Origin: Septoria linicola
Taxonomy: Eukaryota > Ascomycota > Dothideomycetes > Mycosphaerellales > Mycosphaerellaceae
Length of the DNA stretch: 64,000 nucleotides
Direction: 5' to 3'
Assembly: GCA_024114885.1 (NCBI GenBank)
Contig: CP099425.1
Span: forward strand, 434,001 to 498,000
Notes under the pieces: generated by a model
Seen by the model: the letters and a program-made list of their open reading frames with translations, nothing else
What the model was told of the DNA's origin: nothing
Database searches by the model: none
Part shown: piece by piece, positions 54,079 to 64,000 of the stretch
How the letters are laid out: every line of letters starts with the position of its first letter
Position numbering within the stretch: position 1 is the stretch's first letter
Position numbers and translations under genes: made by a program

Positions 54079-54180
54079 CATGATGTTCTCATCATGGAGA
54101 GGACATGGCACGACATGCGAGCATTCTGAGAATATACGGCAGAACTTGATCTTCTGGATAATACCAGCGAAAGAATCATG
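54079..54180 (+). promoter_or_regulatory. TPP riboswitch aptamer in the THI4 leader
   Basis: The conserved TPP aptamer parts are present in order: CTGAGA at 54126-54131 followed by ATATAC, then GAACTTGATC (54142-54151), then TGGATAATACCAGCGAAAG, with P5 pairing CTGG (54154-57) to CCAG (54164-67). The closing stem P1 pairs CATGAT (54079-84) with ATCATG (54175-80). Compared with the common eukaryotic form there are about three extra bases (TTC) between GATC and the P5 hairpin. A branch point ACTAAC (54221-26) and acceptor CAG (ending 54234) lie just after it, so it probably sits in a 5' UTR intron and controls splicing. In fungi TPP binding shifts splicing to shut down thiamine genes. Confidence 0.88.
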
Positions 54181-54284
54181 CTTTCATCGCGACTCCCCAT
54201 ACTCCATGGGAGAAGCGATCACTAACGTCAGCAGTAACTTATATCAACCTCCACGAACTTCGATCAGAAGTTTCAACAAGCAAG

Positions 54285-55356
54285 ATGGCACCAGTATGTG
54301 ATGCGGACTTGACCACATGCTCCACAAACTGACCGTTCCAAGCCAGCAATGAACTTCCAGGAGCCCGCTCCAGCCGTCGACGGCTACCCAACGAAGCTCG
54401 CCAACCTGCCTCACGGAGCTGCTATTCCAATCAACGGTAATGCCACTTCCAACGCAACCATTGAGTCCATGGCCGGCAAATGGTCCGACTTCAAGTTTGC
54501 CCACATTCGCGAGTCCCAAGTCTCCCGCGCCATGACCCGCCGCTACTTCTCTGACCTGGACACGTACGCCGAGTCCGACATTGTCATTGTTGGCGCCGGA
54601 TCCTGTGGTCTTTCGGCAGCTTACTGTCTTGCCAAAGCCCGCCCTGACCTCAAGATCGCCATCGTCGAAGCTGGCGTCGCTCCCGGAGGTGGTGCCTGGC
54701 TCGGCGGCCAGCTCTTCTCCGCCATGATCATGCGCAAGCCTGCCGACGCCTTCCTTCGCGAAGTCGGCGTCCCCTACGAAGAAGACGCCTCATGCCCCAA
54801 CTACGTCGTTGTCAAGCACGCCGCGCTCTTCACCAGCACAGTTCTCAGCAAAGTCCTCCAATTCTCCAACGTCAAACTCTTCAACGCTACCACCGTCGAA
54901 GACCTCATCACGCGCGAGGGCCGCGACGGACAAATCCACATCGCTGGCGTCGTTACCAACTGGACTCTCGTCAGCATGCACCACGACGACCAATCCTGCA
55001 TGGACCCCAACACCATCAACGCTCCCATCATTATCTCTACCACCGGCCACGACGGCCCCTTCGGCGCCTTCTGCGCTAAGCGCCTCGTGAGCATGAAGCA
55101 CGAAGGTCTTCCCACCCTCGGTGGCATGCGTGGTCTTGACATGAACACCGCCGAAGACGCCATCGTCAAGGGCACCCGTGAAATCGTCCCAGGTCTTATC
55201 ATCGGTGGCATGGAATTGAGCGAAGTCGATGGCGCCAACCGCATGGGCCCAACATTTGGCGCTATGGCGCTGTCCGGAGTCAAGGCTGCCGAGGAAGCGC
55301 TCAAGGTGTTTGATGTCAGGAGGGCTGAGCGTGCGGAGGAGGCTAGCAAGTATTGA
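54285..55356 (+). CDS. thi4: Thiamine thiazole synthase Thi4
   Basis: Exons 54285-54293 and 54343-55356, 340 aa. The 9-nt first exon (MAP) and 49-nt intron with branch CTGACC and acceptor CCAAG give MAPPAMNFQEP; starting at the Met at 54349 is the alternative. The FAD/NAD fold begins at DIVIVGAGSCGLSAAYCLAK (about residue 83). The sacrificial cysteine is in DDQSCMDPNTINAP (Cys222), and GGMELSEVDGANRMGPTFGAM is the conserved C-terminal part. Thi4 makes the thiazole half of thiamine from NAD and glycine with sulfur from its own Cys, so each molecule acts once. Placement after a TPP riboswitch fits feedback control by thiamine diphosphate. Confidence 0.95.
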
Positions 55357-55805
55357 GCTTGCTGTTGCGCTGCTGTAACAAGCTAGTGTACTGTGAGTGC
55401 AGAGGAACATGATGCCGGAGCACAAGATTGGCAAAGTGAAGAGACATCGTATGGAAAGATCACGCTCATTAGCTGTACACGAAATGTGAATGAAATGTGA
55501 AGTTGTCTTTGGAATTTGCGAGTATCGTATTCTCTCTGCGCTGTGTTAACATCCAACTTGGAACTCATCGTGAAAGATTGAAGATGATCGTATTGAGAAC
55601 GAGAATAGACATGGCAAAGTAACAATGGTATCATCCCTCGCAACCTCATCTGCCTTTCGAAGCGAATCTATACATTACAGTCATCGTGACCGTTGTCTAC
55701 GTAGCTGAATCTCATGTTCTTCGTCTTCGCGATCCATTCTCCGGCGGCGTACCCATCACATCATATCAGCGCCTGACTTCCCTACCACCACCCGGAGCTC
55801 TGTAC
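55357..55805. other. Convergent 3' region, 449 bp
   Basis: Between THI4 and VID27 stop codons. Nothing recognised except short A/T-rich words suited to 3' processing. Confidence 0.45.
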
Positions 55806-58238
55806 TCAATACGGCGAATTAACAATCTCATTCCTACCGAGATAACTCCCCCTTCCCGCCGCAGCCCTCCTCGGCGTAGCCATAATACTCTCCCTCGTAG
55901 GCCTCTGCAGCGCAGTCCTCCTCACCATATCAACCTCATTCGGCAGCGCCACAACGATATTCTTATCGCTGTTGTAGCGGAAATTGTCCGCTTTGACTTC
56001 TTCAGCGTAGCGCTTGATGTGGTAAGGGTCTTTGCGTCCGGCGAGGACTTTCTTGAGAGACCAGGTGACGATGAAGGGGCCCGTGGCGGTGATGATGGTG
56101 CTTTCGTCTTTGCCTTCGCCGGTGTTGAAGCGCGCTGGGGTGAAGGAGAGGGGTGCGCCGGTTTCGTGCTGGAATTGGGCGATGTGTTGGGGTGTGAGAC
56201 CGAGGCGGCGTGGTTGGGGTTTGTGGTCTTTGGAGAATGGTTTTTCGAAGCCGAGCTTGCCGGCGTATTTCGAGCCTTCCTTTTGTTCTGCGTCGATGAG
56301 GAGGAGATATGTGCGTGTGGTGGCGAGCACCCATCGTCCGTCGGCGCTTACGTCAAGGCCGATGATTGGGTCTCCGAGTGCAGGTAGAGCGGTCTTTGCG
56401 TTGATACCGAGACGATCGAACATTCGAATGTCTCCCTTATTTGAGGCAACAGCAATGTAGCCCTTTTCAGTCGTTGCAGCAGCCGAGAAGTCATTCTTGC
56501 TGGTGTATTGCTTGAGCTCCGCGTCGACAAGCTTGTTGCCGCTCAATCGAGGATCGACACGATACAGCGCATTTTTCGACAGACCAAGGAAGGTCTGTTC
56601 GCCTGTAGTTTGTGCAAACTTGTTCTCTGGCGCGAAGATGTTGATGGGGATGTCATCGTGCACCTTCCACTCGTCAACGACCTTGCCAACCTCGAGATCC
56701 ATGCGGTAGACGCTGTTTGGGTCGTCTGGGTTCTGCAAAACCATGTTGCGATCTTGTGCGTGAAGCATGACCTTGGATGGGGCGAACTTCTTGCCCTTCA
56801 TGTTGGCCACGTTGTTGATGCTCGTATTGAACTCAAGCTTGTTGTCCTCGGTGTGTTTGAACACGCCAATCTTGTTTCCTCGCACCACGAATGAACGATC
56901 GACGTTGGCGCCAACAGCGAGTTGGCTGTTGACATTGCCGTCCTCATCGAGGTTCACGGGATCGTCCTCTTCTTCATCGGAATCGAAGTCGGGCTCCGAT
57001 CTGCGATCTTGAGCATCTTCGAACTCGTCCTCTTCCTCATCCTCCTCAGCTGCCTCTCGCTCGCGGGCGTCGTCAGCCTCATCTTCAATGACGAGATCGT
57101 TGAAAGCGTCCAGAACGTAATCACGCTCAGCGTCCTTGATCGTTTTGCCCCACTTCGCTTCGTTGAGATGCTCCCAAAGTGCTTGCATCAAGCCTTCCTG
57201 GAACTTCTCCTCTGTTTCGCGGTCCTTGAATTTGAGGAGCCACGAGTAGGCTGAGCCATCTTCGGCATAGTGGTTGAAGATGAAGCTCAAGTATTCGAAG
57301 TTGAATACGGGATTGATGTCTGGCGTGACTTGCTGCCCCAGCCATTGGTGCTTCTCGCCTGTGATCTGTAGCCAGTAGGTCCAGTTGCCCGTTCCGGTGA
57401 CGATGGCCTGTACACTCTCATCTTGTAGGACGAACGTGCCAGAAGCGAAGTCGAACAAGTGTAGTTCCGCCTCTTCATCTGCCAGTGTTTCCGTGGCAGT
57501 GGGGACAGTTCGTGGTGCGGGTGCTTTGGTGGGTGTCTGTTGTACGGCCTTCGCAGGCGTAGCGGGCTTTTTGGTTGAATCGCGAGCCATGATAGCCTTT
57601 GGTGTCGGTTTGCTCGGCGTGGCGTCTCGTAGCTCCGTCAATGCTTGCGAGTTGGGTGAGAGTGCTGGGCTGGCAACTGGGCTCGCAGTGGGGATCTCGG
57701 GCTCGTCGTCGAAGTCGAATTCCTTCAAGTCGCCTTCGGTCGCGTACTGGTGACTGCGGCGATATTTGCGCTCGAACTGACACTGCGTTGCAACAACTTC
57801 GAATGTGGTCGCGGTCTCTGGCCTGGTACTCTCGTCGCAGACAAACTCGAATAAATCTCCCTCGTCTCCGGACAAGTCTCGCCACGCAAGCACGACCTCA
57901 CCGTTCTCCTTGAGATCCACGCGAAAGTGCAGGTGCTCGTCGAGCTGAAACGTCCTCTCGTCTTTGTTGTCGAGCGTTGCAACAGTGCCGGCCTCTGCGC
58001 CTTCGTCGTCCAATAATTCCTCCTCGCCTTCTTCGTATGCGCGTTGAATGACAAGTTGGTAGTGGAATTGCTGACCAGTCCGGCGAATGTAGGCTGCGGA
58101 GTCCTTGAAGATGAGCTCCGAGTATCCCTTGGGCGACAACGGGCGAACAATGTAGAGCTGTCCTTGGCTTATGTCGGCCACGTTCTCCTGGTCTCCTTTG
58201 CCGAATAGATAATCCGTCAGAGACTTGATGGCGAACAT
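55806..58238 (-). CDS. vid27: Vacuolar import and degradation protein Vid27
   Basis: Single exon, 810 aa. The N-terminus (MFAIKSLTDYLFGKGDQENV) with an early PH-like domain, a middle linker rich in Pro/Thr/Ala and acidic stretches (EEDEEEDEFEDAQ, DSDEEEDDPVNLDEDGN), and a C-terminal beta-propeller (about residues 450-770) match Vid27. Typical propeller segments are RSFVVRGNKIGVFKHTEDNK, VYRMDLEVGKVVDEWKVHDD and GDPIIGLDVSADGRWVLATT. Vid27 is linked to degradation of fructose-1,6-bisphosphatase in yeast, though its precise role is not clear. Start is the first Met; divergent from arginase. Confidence 0.9.
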   Translation of the reverse strand: MFAIKSLTDYLFGKGDQENVADISQGQLYIVRPLSPKGYSELIFKDSAAYIRRTGQQFHYQLVIQRAYEEGEEELLDDEGAEAGTVATLDNKDERTFQLDEHLHFRVDLKENGEVVLAWRDLSGDEGDLFEFVCDESTRPETATTFEVVATQCQFERKYRRSHQYATEGDLKEFDFDDEPEIPTASPVASPALSPNSQALTELRDATPSKPTPKAIMARDSTKKPATPAKAVQQTPTKAPAPRTVPTATETLADEEAELHLFDFASGTFVLQDESVQAIVTGTGNWTYWLQITGEKHQWLGQQVTPDINPVFNFEYLSFIFNHYAEDGSAYSWLLKFKDRETEEKFQEGLMQALWEHLNEAKWGKTIKDAERDYVLDAFNDLVIEDEADDAREREAAEEDEEEDEFEDAQDRRSEPDFDSDEEEDDPVNLDEDGNVNSQLAVGANVDRSFVVRGNKIGVFKHTEDNKLEFNTSINNVANMKGKKFAPSKVMLHAQDRNMVLQNPDDPNSVYRMDLEVGKVVDEWKVHDDIPINIFAPENKFAQTTGEQTFLGLSKNALYRVDPRLSGNKLVDAELKQYTSKNDFSAAATTEKGYIAVASNKGDIRMFDRLGINAKTALPALGDPIIGLDVSADGRWVLATTRTYLLLIDAEQKEGSKYAGKLGFEKPFSKDHKPQPRRLGLTPQHIAQFQHETGAPLSFTPARFNTGEGKDESTIITATGPFIVTWSLKKVLAGRKDPYHIKRYAEEVKADNFRYNSDKNIVVALPNEVDMVRRTALQRPTRESIMATPRRAAAGRGSYLGRNEIVNSPY

Positions 58239-59027
58239 GTCGTCAGGTCGATGAAGCAGGAAGTAGCAGCAGCATCACGAGGTCATGAAGGAATATATCT
58301 TGGTTTGGTGGTCAACAGGTACTTTTGCGAAGAGCTCGTCACTGTCCAAACAAACACTACTATTCACTCTACCCCCCACCTGTCTGTGGCTGATAGGCAG
58401 ATGCGCCACATTGTGGCTGCTGCCTAGATTTCGCTTCCTGCGCGTTGTGCTGTCTTCTTGCTTGACGACTCTGGTTGCACAAAAAGCTCACATGCACTGC
58501 ATCACAAGCACTCCATCTCTGGCACCTCACCTGCTGTTGCTGCTGTATATACCACCTGTGACATGTCTATACCAACGACGACGGCTATCAACGGCCGATC
58601 ATCGGTGGGCATTTGATAAGAGAATCAGCCGTCGCGTGGGGAGAAAGACGCGCTATCGCTTCCACCTGTACTTAAGGTCATACCATTTCCCTTAAGTACA
58701 GGATCAGGCGTGAACAGTCTCTTCAGACCACTCAACAGAATTTGCCTCTCGTAACCCGCTGGCGCGGACTGATTGTGAGCCGGAAAACACATAAGGAAGT
58801 CAAATCTGCCCTTTCTTCCTATTTTCCTTCCATTATCATCACTTTCTTAACTGTTTTCAAACAATTGAAACCGGCACTCTTTGTTGACAAAGGAACATTA
58901 CTATTACAGTCAGTGCAGACAGACTCTAGACTCGGTACACCTGAGACATCACACTACGCAACGTGAGCATCACTTCATCAGTGACTCGATGAGCATGAAA
59001 GCTGATCAGAACACGCAGACATACAAA
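58239..59027. promoter_or_regulatory. Divergent promoter of VID27 and arginase
   Basis: 789 bp. Contains a perfect 13-bp inverted repeat (58665-58702) and a GATAAG at 58615-58620 that fits the HGATAR site of fungal nitrogen GATA factors. Arginase is often under nitrogen control. In-frame ATGs at 58989 and 58995 give possible longer arginase starts. No gene. Confidence 0.5.
58665..58702. repeat. Perfect 13-bp inverted repeat, 12-bp spacer
   Basis: CCTGTACTTAAGG (58665-58677) and its exact complement CCTTAAGTACAGG (58690-58702). Lies about 325 bp before the arginase ATG and 430 bp before the VID27 ATG. Confidence 0.95.
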
Positions 59028-60056
59028 ATGGACGCTCCTACGATAACACCCAAATTCCTCTCCCAGGGCAATGAGATTGGGCTGGTGGCTGTTGGCTTCA
59101 GCGGCGGCCAGGTACGTCTTCATATGCTTCCTCTACGCTACAAACATGCTAATCGAGGCCCTGTCCAGTGCAAGCCAGGCACAGATGCCGCTCCAATGGC
59201 TCTGATCGAGTCCGGCCTGATTAACGATCTCCGTGACGAGCTCAAATACGACGTGAAGTACGACAACAAAGTCCACGCCTATGGTGACTTGATGCCTTCC
59301 GAGGACCCCGATCACCGCAACATGAAGAATCCTCGAGCTGTATCCGCCGTCACCAAGATGCTCAGCAGCCAAGTCTACGAGCACGCACGCGAAGGGCGCT
59401 TCGTGTTGACACTCGGTGGAGACCACAGCATTGCGATTGGCACCATCTCTGGCACTGCAAAGGCTGTGCGGGAACGACTGGGAAGAGACATGGCTGTCAT
59501 TTGGGTCGATGCACACGCAGATATCAACACACCAGAGACGAGCGACAGTGGAAACATACACGGCATGCCTGTATCATTCCTGACTGGGCTCGCAACAGAC
59601 ACTCCCGAAAACCCATTCGGCTGGATTTCAGAAGAGCAGCGCATTAGCCCCGCGAAGCTCGTCTACATTGGCCTCCGAGATGTGGACCGAGGGGAGAAGA
59701 AGATCTTGAAGGACAACAACATCAAGGCTTTCTCCATGCACGATATCGATCGTCACGGCATTGGCAAAGTCATGGATATGGCACTGGGCTGGATCGGCAG
59801 GGACACACCTATTCATCTCTCGTTCGATGTTGACGCTCTGGATCCCATGTGGGCACCGTCTACTGGTACGCCGGTGAGAGGTGGTCTGACACTGAGAGAA
59901 GGCGACTTCATTGCAGAAAGTGTGCACGAGACGGGGAATCTGGTCGCGTTAGATCTGGTGGAGGTGAACCCAAGCTTGGAGGCGCATGGTGTTAGTGAGA
60001 CCGTGAGGGCAGGCGTCAGTATTGTGAGATGCGCTTTGGGCGATACGCTGTTGTAG
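59028..60056 (+). CDS. Arginase
   Basis: Exons 59028-59111 and 59169-60056, 323 aa. The 57-nt intron (GTACGT donor, TGCTAATC branch, TCCAG acceptor) joins GFSGGQ to CKPGTDAAP as in arginases. It is 3n long with no stop, so the unspliced frame also reads on. Start at 59028 (ACAAAATGG context) gives normal length; in-frame ATGs at 58989 and 58995 would add 11-13 residues. All three arginase signatures are present: GGDHSIAIGT, VIWVDAHADINTPE and SFDVDALDP. The Mn2+ enzyme splits arginine to ornithine and urea and starts arginine catabolism. Nitrogen regulation is plausible from the GATA site upstream but not shown. Confidence 0.94.
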   Translation: MDAPTITPKFLSQGNEIGLVAVGFSGGQVRLHMLPLRYKHANRGPVQCKPGTDAAPMALIESGLINDLRDELKYDVKYDNKVHAYGDLMPSEDPDHRNMKNPRAVSAVTKMLSSQVYEHAREGRFVLTLGGDHSIAIGTISGTAKAVRERLGRDMAVIWVDAHADINTPETSDSGNIHGMPVSFLTGLATDTPENPFGWISEEQRISPAKLVYIGLRDVDRGEKKILKDNNIKAFSMHDIDRHGIGKVMDMALGWIGRDTPIHLSFDVDALDPMWAPSTGTPVRGGLTLREGDFIAESVHETGNLVALDLVEVNPSLEAHGVSETVRAGVSIVRCALGDTLL

Positions 60057-60488
60057 AAGCTAGATCTTGGTAGGTCGACTAGAATTAGACAAAAGAATTG
60101 CCACGCTCGCGCAGTGCTGAAGCAGGTTTTCGTTGGCATTCGAGTCTCCTTCACATGCTCGGCGCTAGCACCAATGCAGAAGCTGCGGAACGGCGTGCCA
60201 GGTCTGCACATTATACAGTCCATGGAGATGTGAGACTCATGCATTTCAGCATTCAGGTCAAATATAATCATATCCTGGCGCTTCTGTCCAGATCTTGAGC
60301 GATCTACACGCATTGTACGGAAAATACACGACGCGTGTTGAACGACACGTTGCTTCAATATAAATATATATATATATATATATGTGGACCCCTGGTTCAC
60401 AAACATCCAAACACACCTATTAACGATATCACGTTTCGATGCGTTGAACAAGTCTACTAGTAGTGGTTCGAAGACGACAGAGCCGACA
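60057..60488. promoter_or_regulatory. Promoter of the UGGT gene, TATA-like site and (AT) tract
   Basis: 432 bp after the arginase stop. TATAAATA (60359-60366) merges with an (AT)10 tract (60364-60383), about 125 bp before the UGGT ATG, a possible TATA box. No gene. Confidence 0.5.
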
Positions 60489-63400
60489 ATGGCTAAACAC
60501 CATGGCTGGAAAGCAGCAGCTCTGGCCAGCTTGCTCGCTTGTTCCACTGCCGTGCCTTCAGTCAATGTCGCTGTACGGACAGCATTTGGCGCTCCTCCAT
60601 TTCTAGTAGAACTTCTGTGAGTTGGCTTGGAGCAGCTTTCAGGAGAAGATTGGCTGAGCAGATGCAACAGTGAAACAGCAGCAGAAGAGAACAGCACAGC
60701 CTACTTCCCTCTGCTCGACCGCATCGCAGACGGCTACTTCGACTCCTCCACGACCGACCAAGAGCTCTACCGCTCCTTCCGCTCACTACTCGAGAAAGAC
60801 GGCCATCTCGGCAAAGAGGATCTATCATCCTTCGACTACGCCCTCGCCATTCACTCCGCCGCACCACGAATCGAGGCACATTACCAATACTACAACACCT
60901 CCGTCGTCCCCACCATATCGAACGAGCGAGCCGGCTATGCAGGATGTGACACATGGGTCCATGTCCCTTTCAGCGGACAGAAATACTGCTCGCCAGATCT
61001 GGACAAGGAGACTGCAGAGAGCTTGGGACAGCCTGGCGATGCTGTGAAGCAATTGCCTTTTGATCGTGTGCTCGGCGATGTGACGAGCGAGAAGCCGAGT
61101 GTGCTGTATGCGGATTTGCTCAGTGAGAGCTTCCGGAAGTTTCACAAGACGCTGAGCAAGACAGCGAGAGAGGGCAAGACGAGCTATCGAGTGAGATATA
61201 GAGCCTTTGAAGGCGTGGAGAGCAGGCCGTTGACTGTCAGTGGCTATGGAGTGGAGCTGGCGTTGAAGAGAACGGATTATATTGTCATCGATGATAGGCA
61301 AGATGGGGAAGATGGTACCAAGGAGGGTAGCAAGGCCGCTGCCGAGACAACGTTGAGCGAGGAGGAAGTGTCAGATTTGAGGCCGCTATCACAATCAGAG
61401 CTGAGACGGCTAGGTGTGAGAGCTGCGAGCTTCGTGATGGGCAGCGAGGATCCTTTTGCGACGCTGCTGAGGCTGAGCGAGGACTTTCCCAAGCACTCGA
61501 CCAGTATTGCGACGACGGACATTTCCGAAGACTTCGTCAAAGAGCATGCAGAGAACCGAGAAGTTCTGCTCCCACCTGGATACAACATCATGTGGATCAA
61601 TGGTGTGCAGATCATGTCGAGAGATGTCGAAGCGTATGCCTTGCTCGAGCACCTCAGGCGCGAGCGAAAAATGATCAAGAGTGTGCAAGAAATTGGACTG
61701 AGCGGAGCAGAGGCCGTCGAGCTACTTTCACACGAGGCTATCACTGAATCGCAGGTCGAGCAGGAGGCCCCTCGATATGACTGGCGGGACGATGCCGAAG
61801 GAGGCGACGTGATCATCTGGCTGAACGACATCGAGAAAGACAAGCGATATGCCGAGTGGCCGAACACTGCTAATGCGCTTCTGCAGCGCACTTTCCCTGG
61901 TCAACTGCCATCGGTGAGGAAAGAGGTTCAGAATTTGGTGGTGCCTATCGACTTTGCAGAACCCAATGATGTGCTACTTGTTGTTGAGCAGCTGCGGAGT
62001 TTCGTCCAACGCACAGTGCCCATTAGATTCGGTTTGGTTCCAAGAGTGAGAAGCGAAGCTAGCGGCGAGCAGGCTGCTATTGTCTACTACCTTACTGAGA
62101 ACTATGGTCTCGGGACTGCTCTCAATTACCTCGAAGAGTCGATCGAGTCTGCTGGTCGAAAGTATGGCAAGCCGAACGAGAGGGTCTTCGAGGCAGTCAA
62201 GACGGCTGGAAAGCTACGACTTAACAAGAAGGATGTTCCACTCGGAGAGCTGCAGAGCGAGGCACACATCTTTGATAGACTCGCGAGGAGCAAGAACTAC
62301 ATCAGCAGGATCGCAAGCACAGATCCTACTCCACCAGTGCTCATCAACGGCGTGCCAATCGCAAGAACAGAAGACTGGCTCCAGACTATGAGCCAACAAG
62401 TTACTATGGATCTGCGACTCGTCCAGCAAGCGGTCTACGAAGGCGAGCTGGGCGACGAGGACTACCTCCCGACGGTCTTTCTTGCAAAGGCAAGCTTTAG
62501 ACGAAACCGGGTCGTCGTGCCTGAAGATGACAAGAACTTGAGATACATCAACCTTGGCGAGCATCCTGAGCTCGAGAACCTGCCCAGTGTTCCAGCTGAT
62601 GCTCGATCCATTGAGCGAGAGCTGGTGCACTTGACTGTGGTGGCCGATCTGGACAGCAAGCAAGGTTTCGAGCAAATCATGGAAGCTCTTCTCTTCAAGC
62701 GAGATAACGACAATGTTGAGGTCGCTGTGCTGCACATTCCTTCAGAGAGTGATGCTAAGACGAGGATTGCTTCAGAGTACGAGCAGGCAGGAGGCGCCAC
62801 GTTCTTCAATACGCTCCTTACGCAGTATGACAACTTCCGTGCGACGCACACTGGAGCTGATGCACCTGGTCAAGATCTTGCAGGCAGGCGGAAGGTCTAT
62901 GAGTCGCTATTCGCTGCAGCAGCACGTGACAGCACGCCCGAGATTGACGACCGTGTACGAAGTCTGTGGGCACCTTTCCGGAGCCTCGTTGCTGCTGTGG
63001 GTGTCACTCCTGGCAAGAAAGCTCTGATCGTCAATGGCAGACTGGTTGGACCTGTGGCCAACGATGTGCCTCTTGAGGTGCCCGACCTGGAGACCTTGCT
63101 TGTGTTCGAGCGCAAGCGGCGTCTACTGCCTGCAGCACGTGCTATCGAGGCACTTGGACTGCAGCAGAAGGCGTCGACACCACTTGCGTTTGCCAGAATC
63201 TCCAACTTGATTGCTTTGTCCTTGGTCTCAGACGTGCCAGAGGGCATCTTCGAGGCAGCACCAACTGTACGGACAGATGTGTTCAAGAAGTTCAACGCTA
63301 GCCATACCGCGATCCACATTGGCAATGTTGACACAGCGACTGTTCAGATCTACGCCGCCGTTGATCCTGCTTCTGAGGCTGCTCAGAAGTGGATACCTAT

Positions 63401-64000
63401 CATCAAGGTCCTGTCCGAATTCGATGGCGTCTATGTCCGACTCTTCTTGAACCCCAAAGACCGACTTGAGGAGATCCCGATCAAGCGCTTCTACCGCCAT
63501 GTCTTGAGCTCGAAGCCGGCCTTCGAGTCTGATGGCTCTCTTGCTCAGACTGGTGCGCAGTTCCGCGGGCTCCCAGCTGATGCGCTCTTAAACATGGGAA
63601 TGGATCTGCCTCCTGCCTGGCTTGTGGCACCAGAGGTCACAATTCACGATCTGGACAACATAAAGCTCAGCGCGGTCAAGAACGATATCGATGCTGTCTA
63701 TGAGCTTGAGCATATCCTCATTGAAGGGCACACTCGCGATGTGACTGTCGGGCCGCCTCCTCGAGGTGCTCAATTAGTCCTGGGCACACATGCGAGTCCT
63801 CACTTTGCCGATACGATCATCATGGCCAACCTTGGCTATTTCCAGTTCAAGGCTAATCCAGGCATATACAATCTGGCGCTCCAAAAGGGGCGAAGTGAGG
63901 AGATCTTCCACATTGACAGTGCTGGGTCGACGGGATATAACGAGCATGCTGGTGACCACACGACTGAGATCGCGCTAATGAGTTTTAAGGGCGCGACACT
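60489..64000 (+). CDS. UDP-glucose:glycoprotein glucosyltransferase, 3' part outside the window
   Basis: Exons 60489-60616 and 60671 to the right edge, still open; about 1,150 residues seen. The 54-nt intron (GTGAGT to ACAG) joins FLVELL to ETAAEENSTAYFPLLDRIAD. A signal peptide (WKAAALASLLACSTAVPS) starts the protein. The visible part matches the thioredoxin-like and beta-sandwich domains of UGGT: RAASFVMGSEDPF, LLPPGYNIMWINGVQI, VLINGVPIARTEDW and LVLGTHASPHFADTIIMANL near the edge. The GT24 catalytic domain with its DxD motif and any ER-retention signal would lie beyond 64000. UGGT reglucosylates misfolded glycoproteins in the ER so that they rebind calnexin. Usual length is about 1,500. 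Confidence 0.9.

Noticed and set aside
1..64000. CRISPR arrays, rRNA genes, transposons or long terminal repeats
   Set aside because: None seen on reading both strands; only short simple repeats and coding minisatellites are present.

Overview
This window is nuclear DNA of a filamentous ascomycete, most likely a Dothideomycete. Genes are dense and lie on both strands. Introns are few and short (about 49-96 nt, with one longer case), with GTRNGT-type donors, CTAAC/CTGAC branch points and YAG acceptors. The gene set is typically fungal: Spc34, Atg9, Vid27, a fused cytochrome-b5 delta-8 sphingolipid desaturase, a PTH11/rhodopsin-like membrane protein, GH131, and two Zn2Cys6 regulators. Species placement is inference; no search was possible.

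Layout. 0-7.4 kb: a small mitochondrial-type protein, COP9 signalosome subunit 3, the desaturase and Atg9. 8.3-17 kb is poorer: an F-box/2EXR-like protein, a broken secreted S9 peptidase with a nonsense codon plus a frameshift, a mitochondrial carnitine carrier, a seven-helix membrane protein and long empty stretches. 17.3-26 kb: a large Myb/Reb1-like factor, a four-helix membrane protein, a secreted GH131 glucanase and a small CYSTM protein. 26.4-32.3 kb: proteasome Rpn3, kinetochore Spc34, an F-box protein and dihydrolipoamide dehydrogenase. 32.7-35.2 kb: a CorA-like Mg2+ channel followed by the decayed tail of a second copy. 35.5-39.3 kb: cytosolic asparaginyl-tRNA synthetase and a GNAT acetyltransferase. 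40.8-45.0 kb: two adjacent Zn2Cys6 transcription factors, both with heavily split genes. 46-51 kb: an unassigned 133-aa protein, a Tls1/C9orf78-like factor, a DsbA/FrnE oxidoreductase and Dph7. 51.3-55.4 kb: a lipocalin-like protein, then the thiamine thiazole synthase THI4 with a TPP riboswitch in its leader. 55.8-64 kb: Vid27, arginase and the first 1,150 or so residues of UDP-glucose:glycoprotein glucosyltransferase, which runs off the right edge.

The genes are mostly independent housekeeping loci rather than one pathway or cluster. No secondary-metabolite cluster, transposon, CRISPR array, rRNA or convincing tRNA was found. The most informative local signals are the TPP riboswitch upstream of THI4, the freshly broken S9 peptidase, the CorA relic, a perfect 13-bp inverted repeat in the arginase/VID27 promoter, and several splice-dependent gene structures that single-frame reading would miss. 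All gene models come from reading the sequence by eye; splice sites were chosen so that phase and conserved residues are restored.
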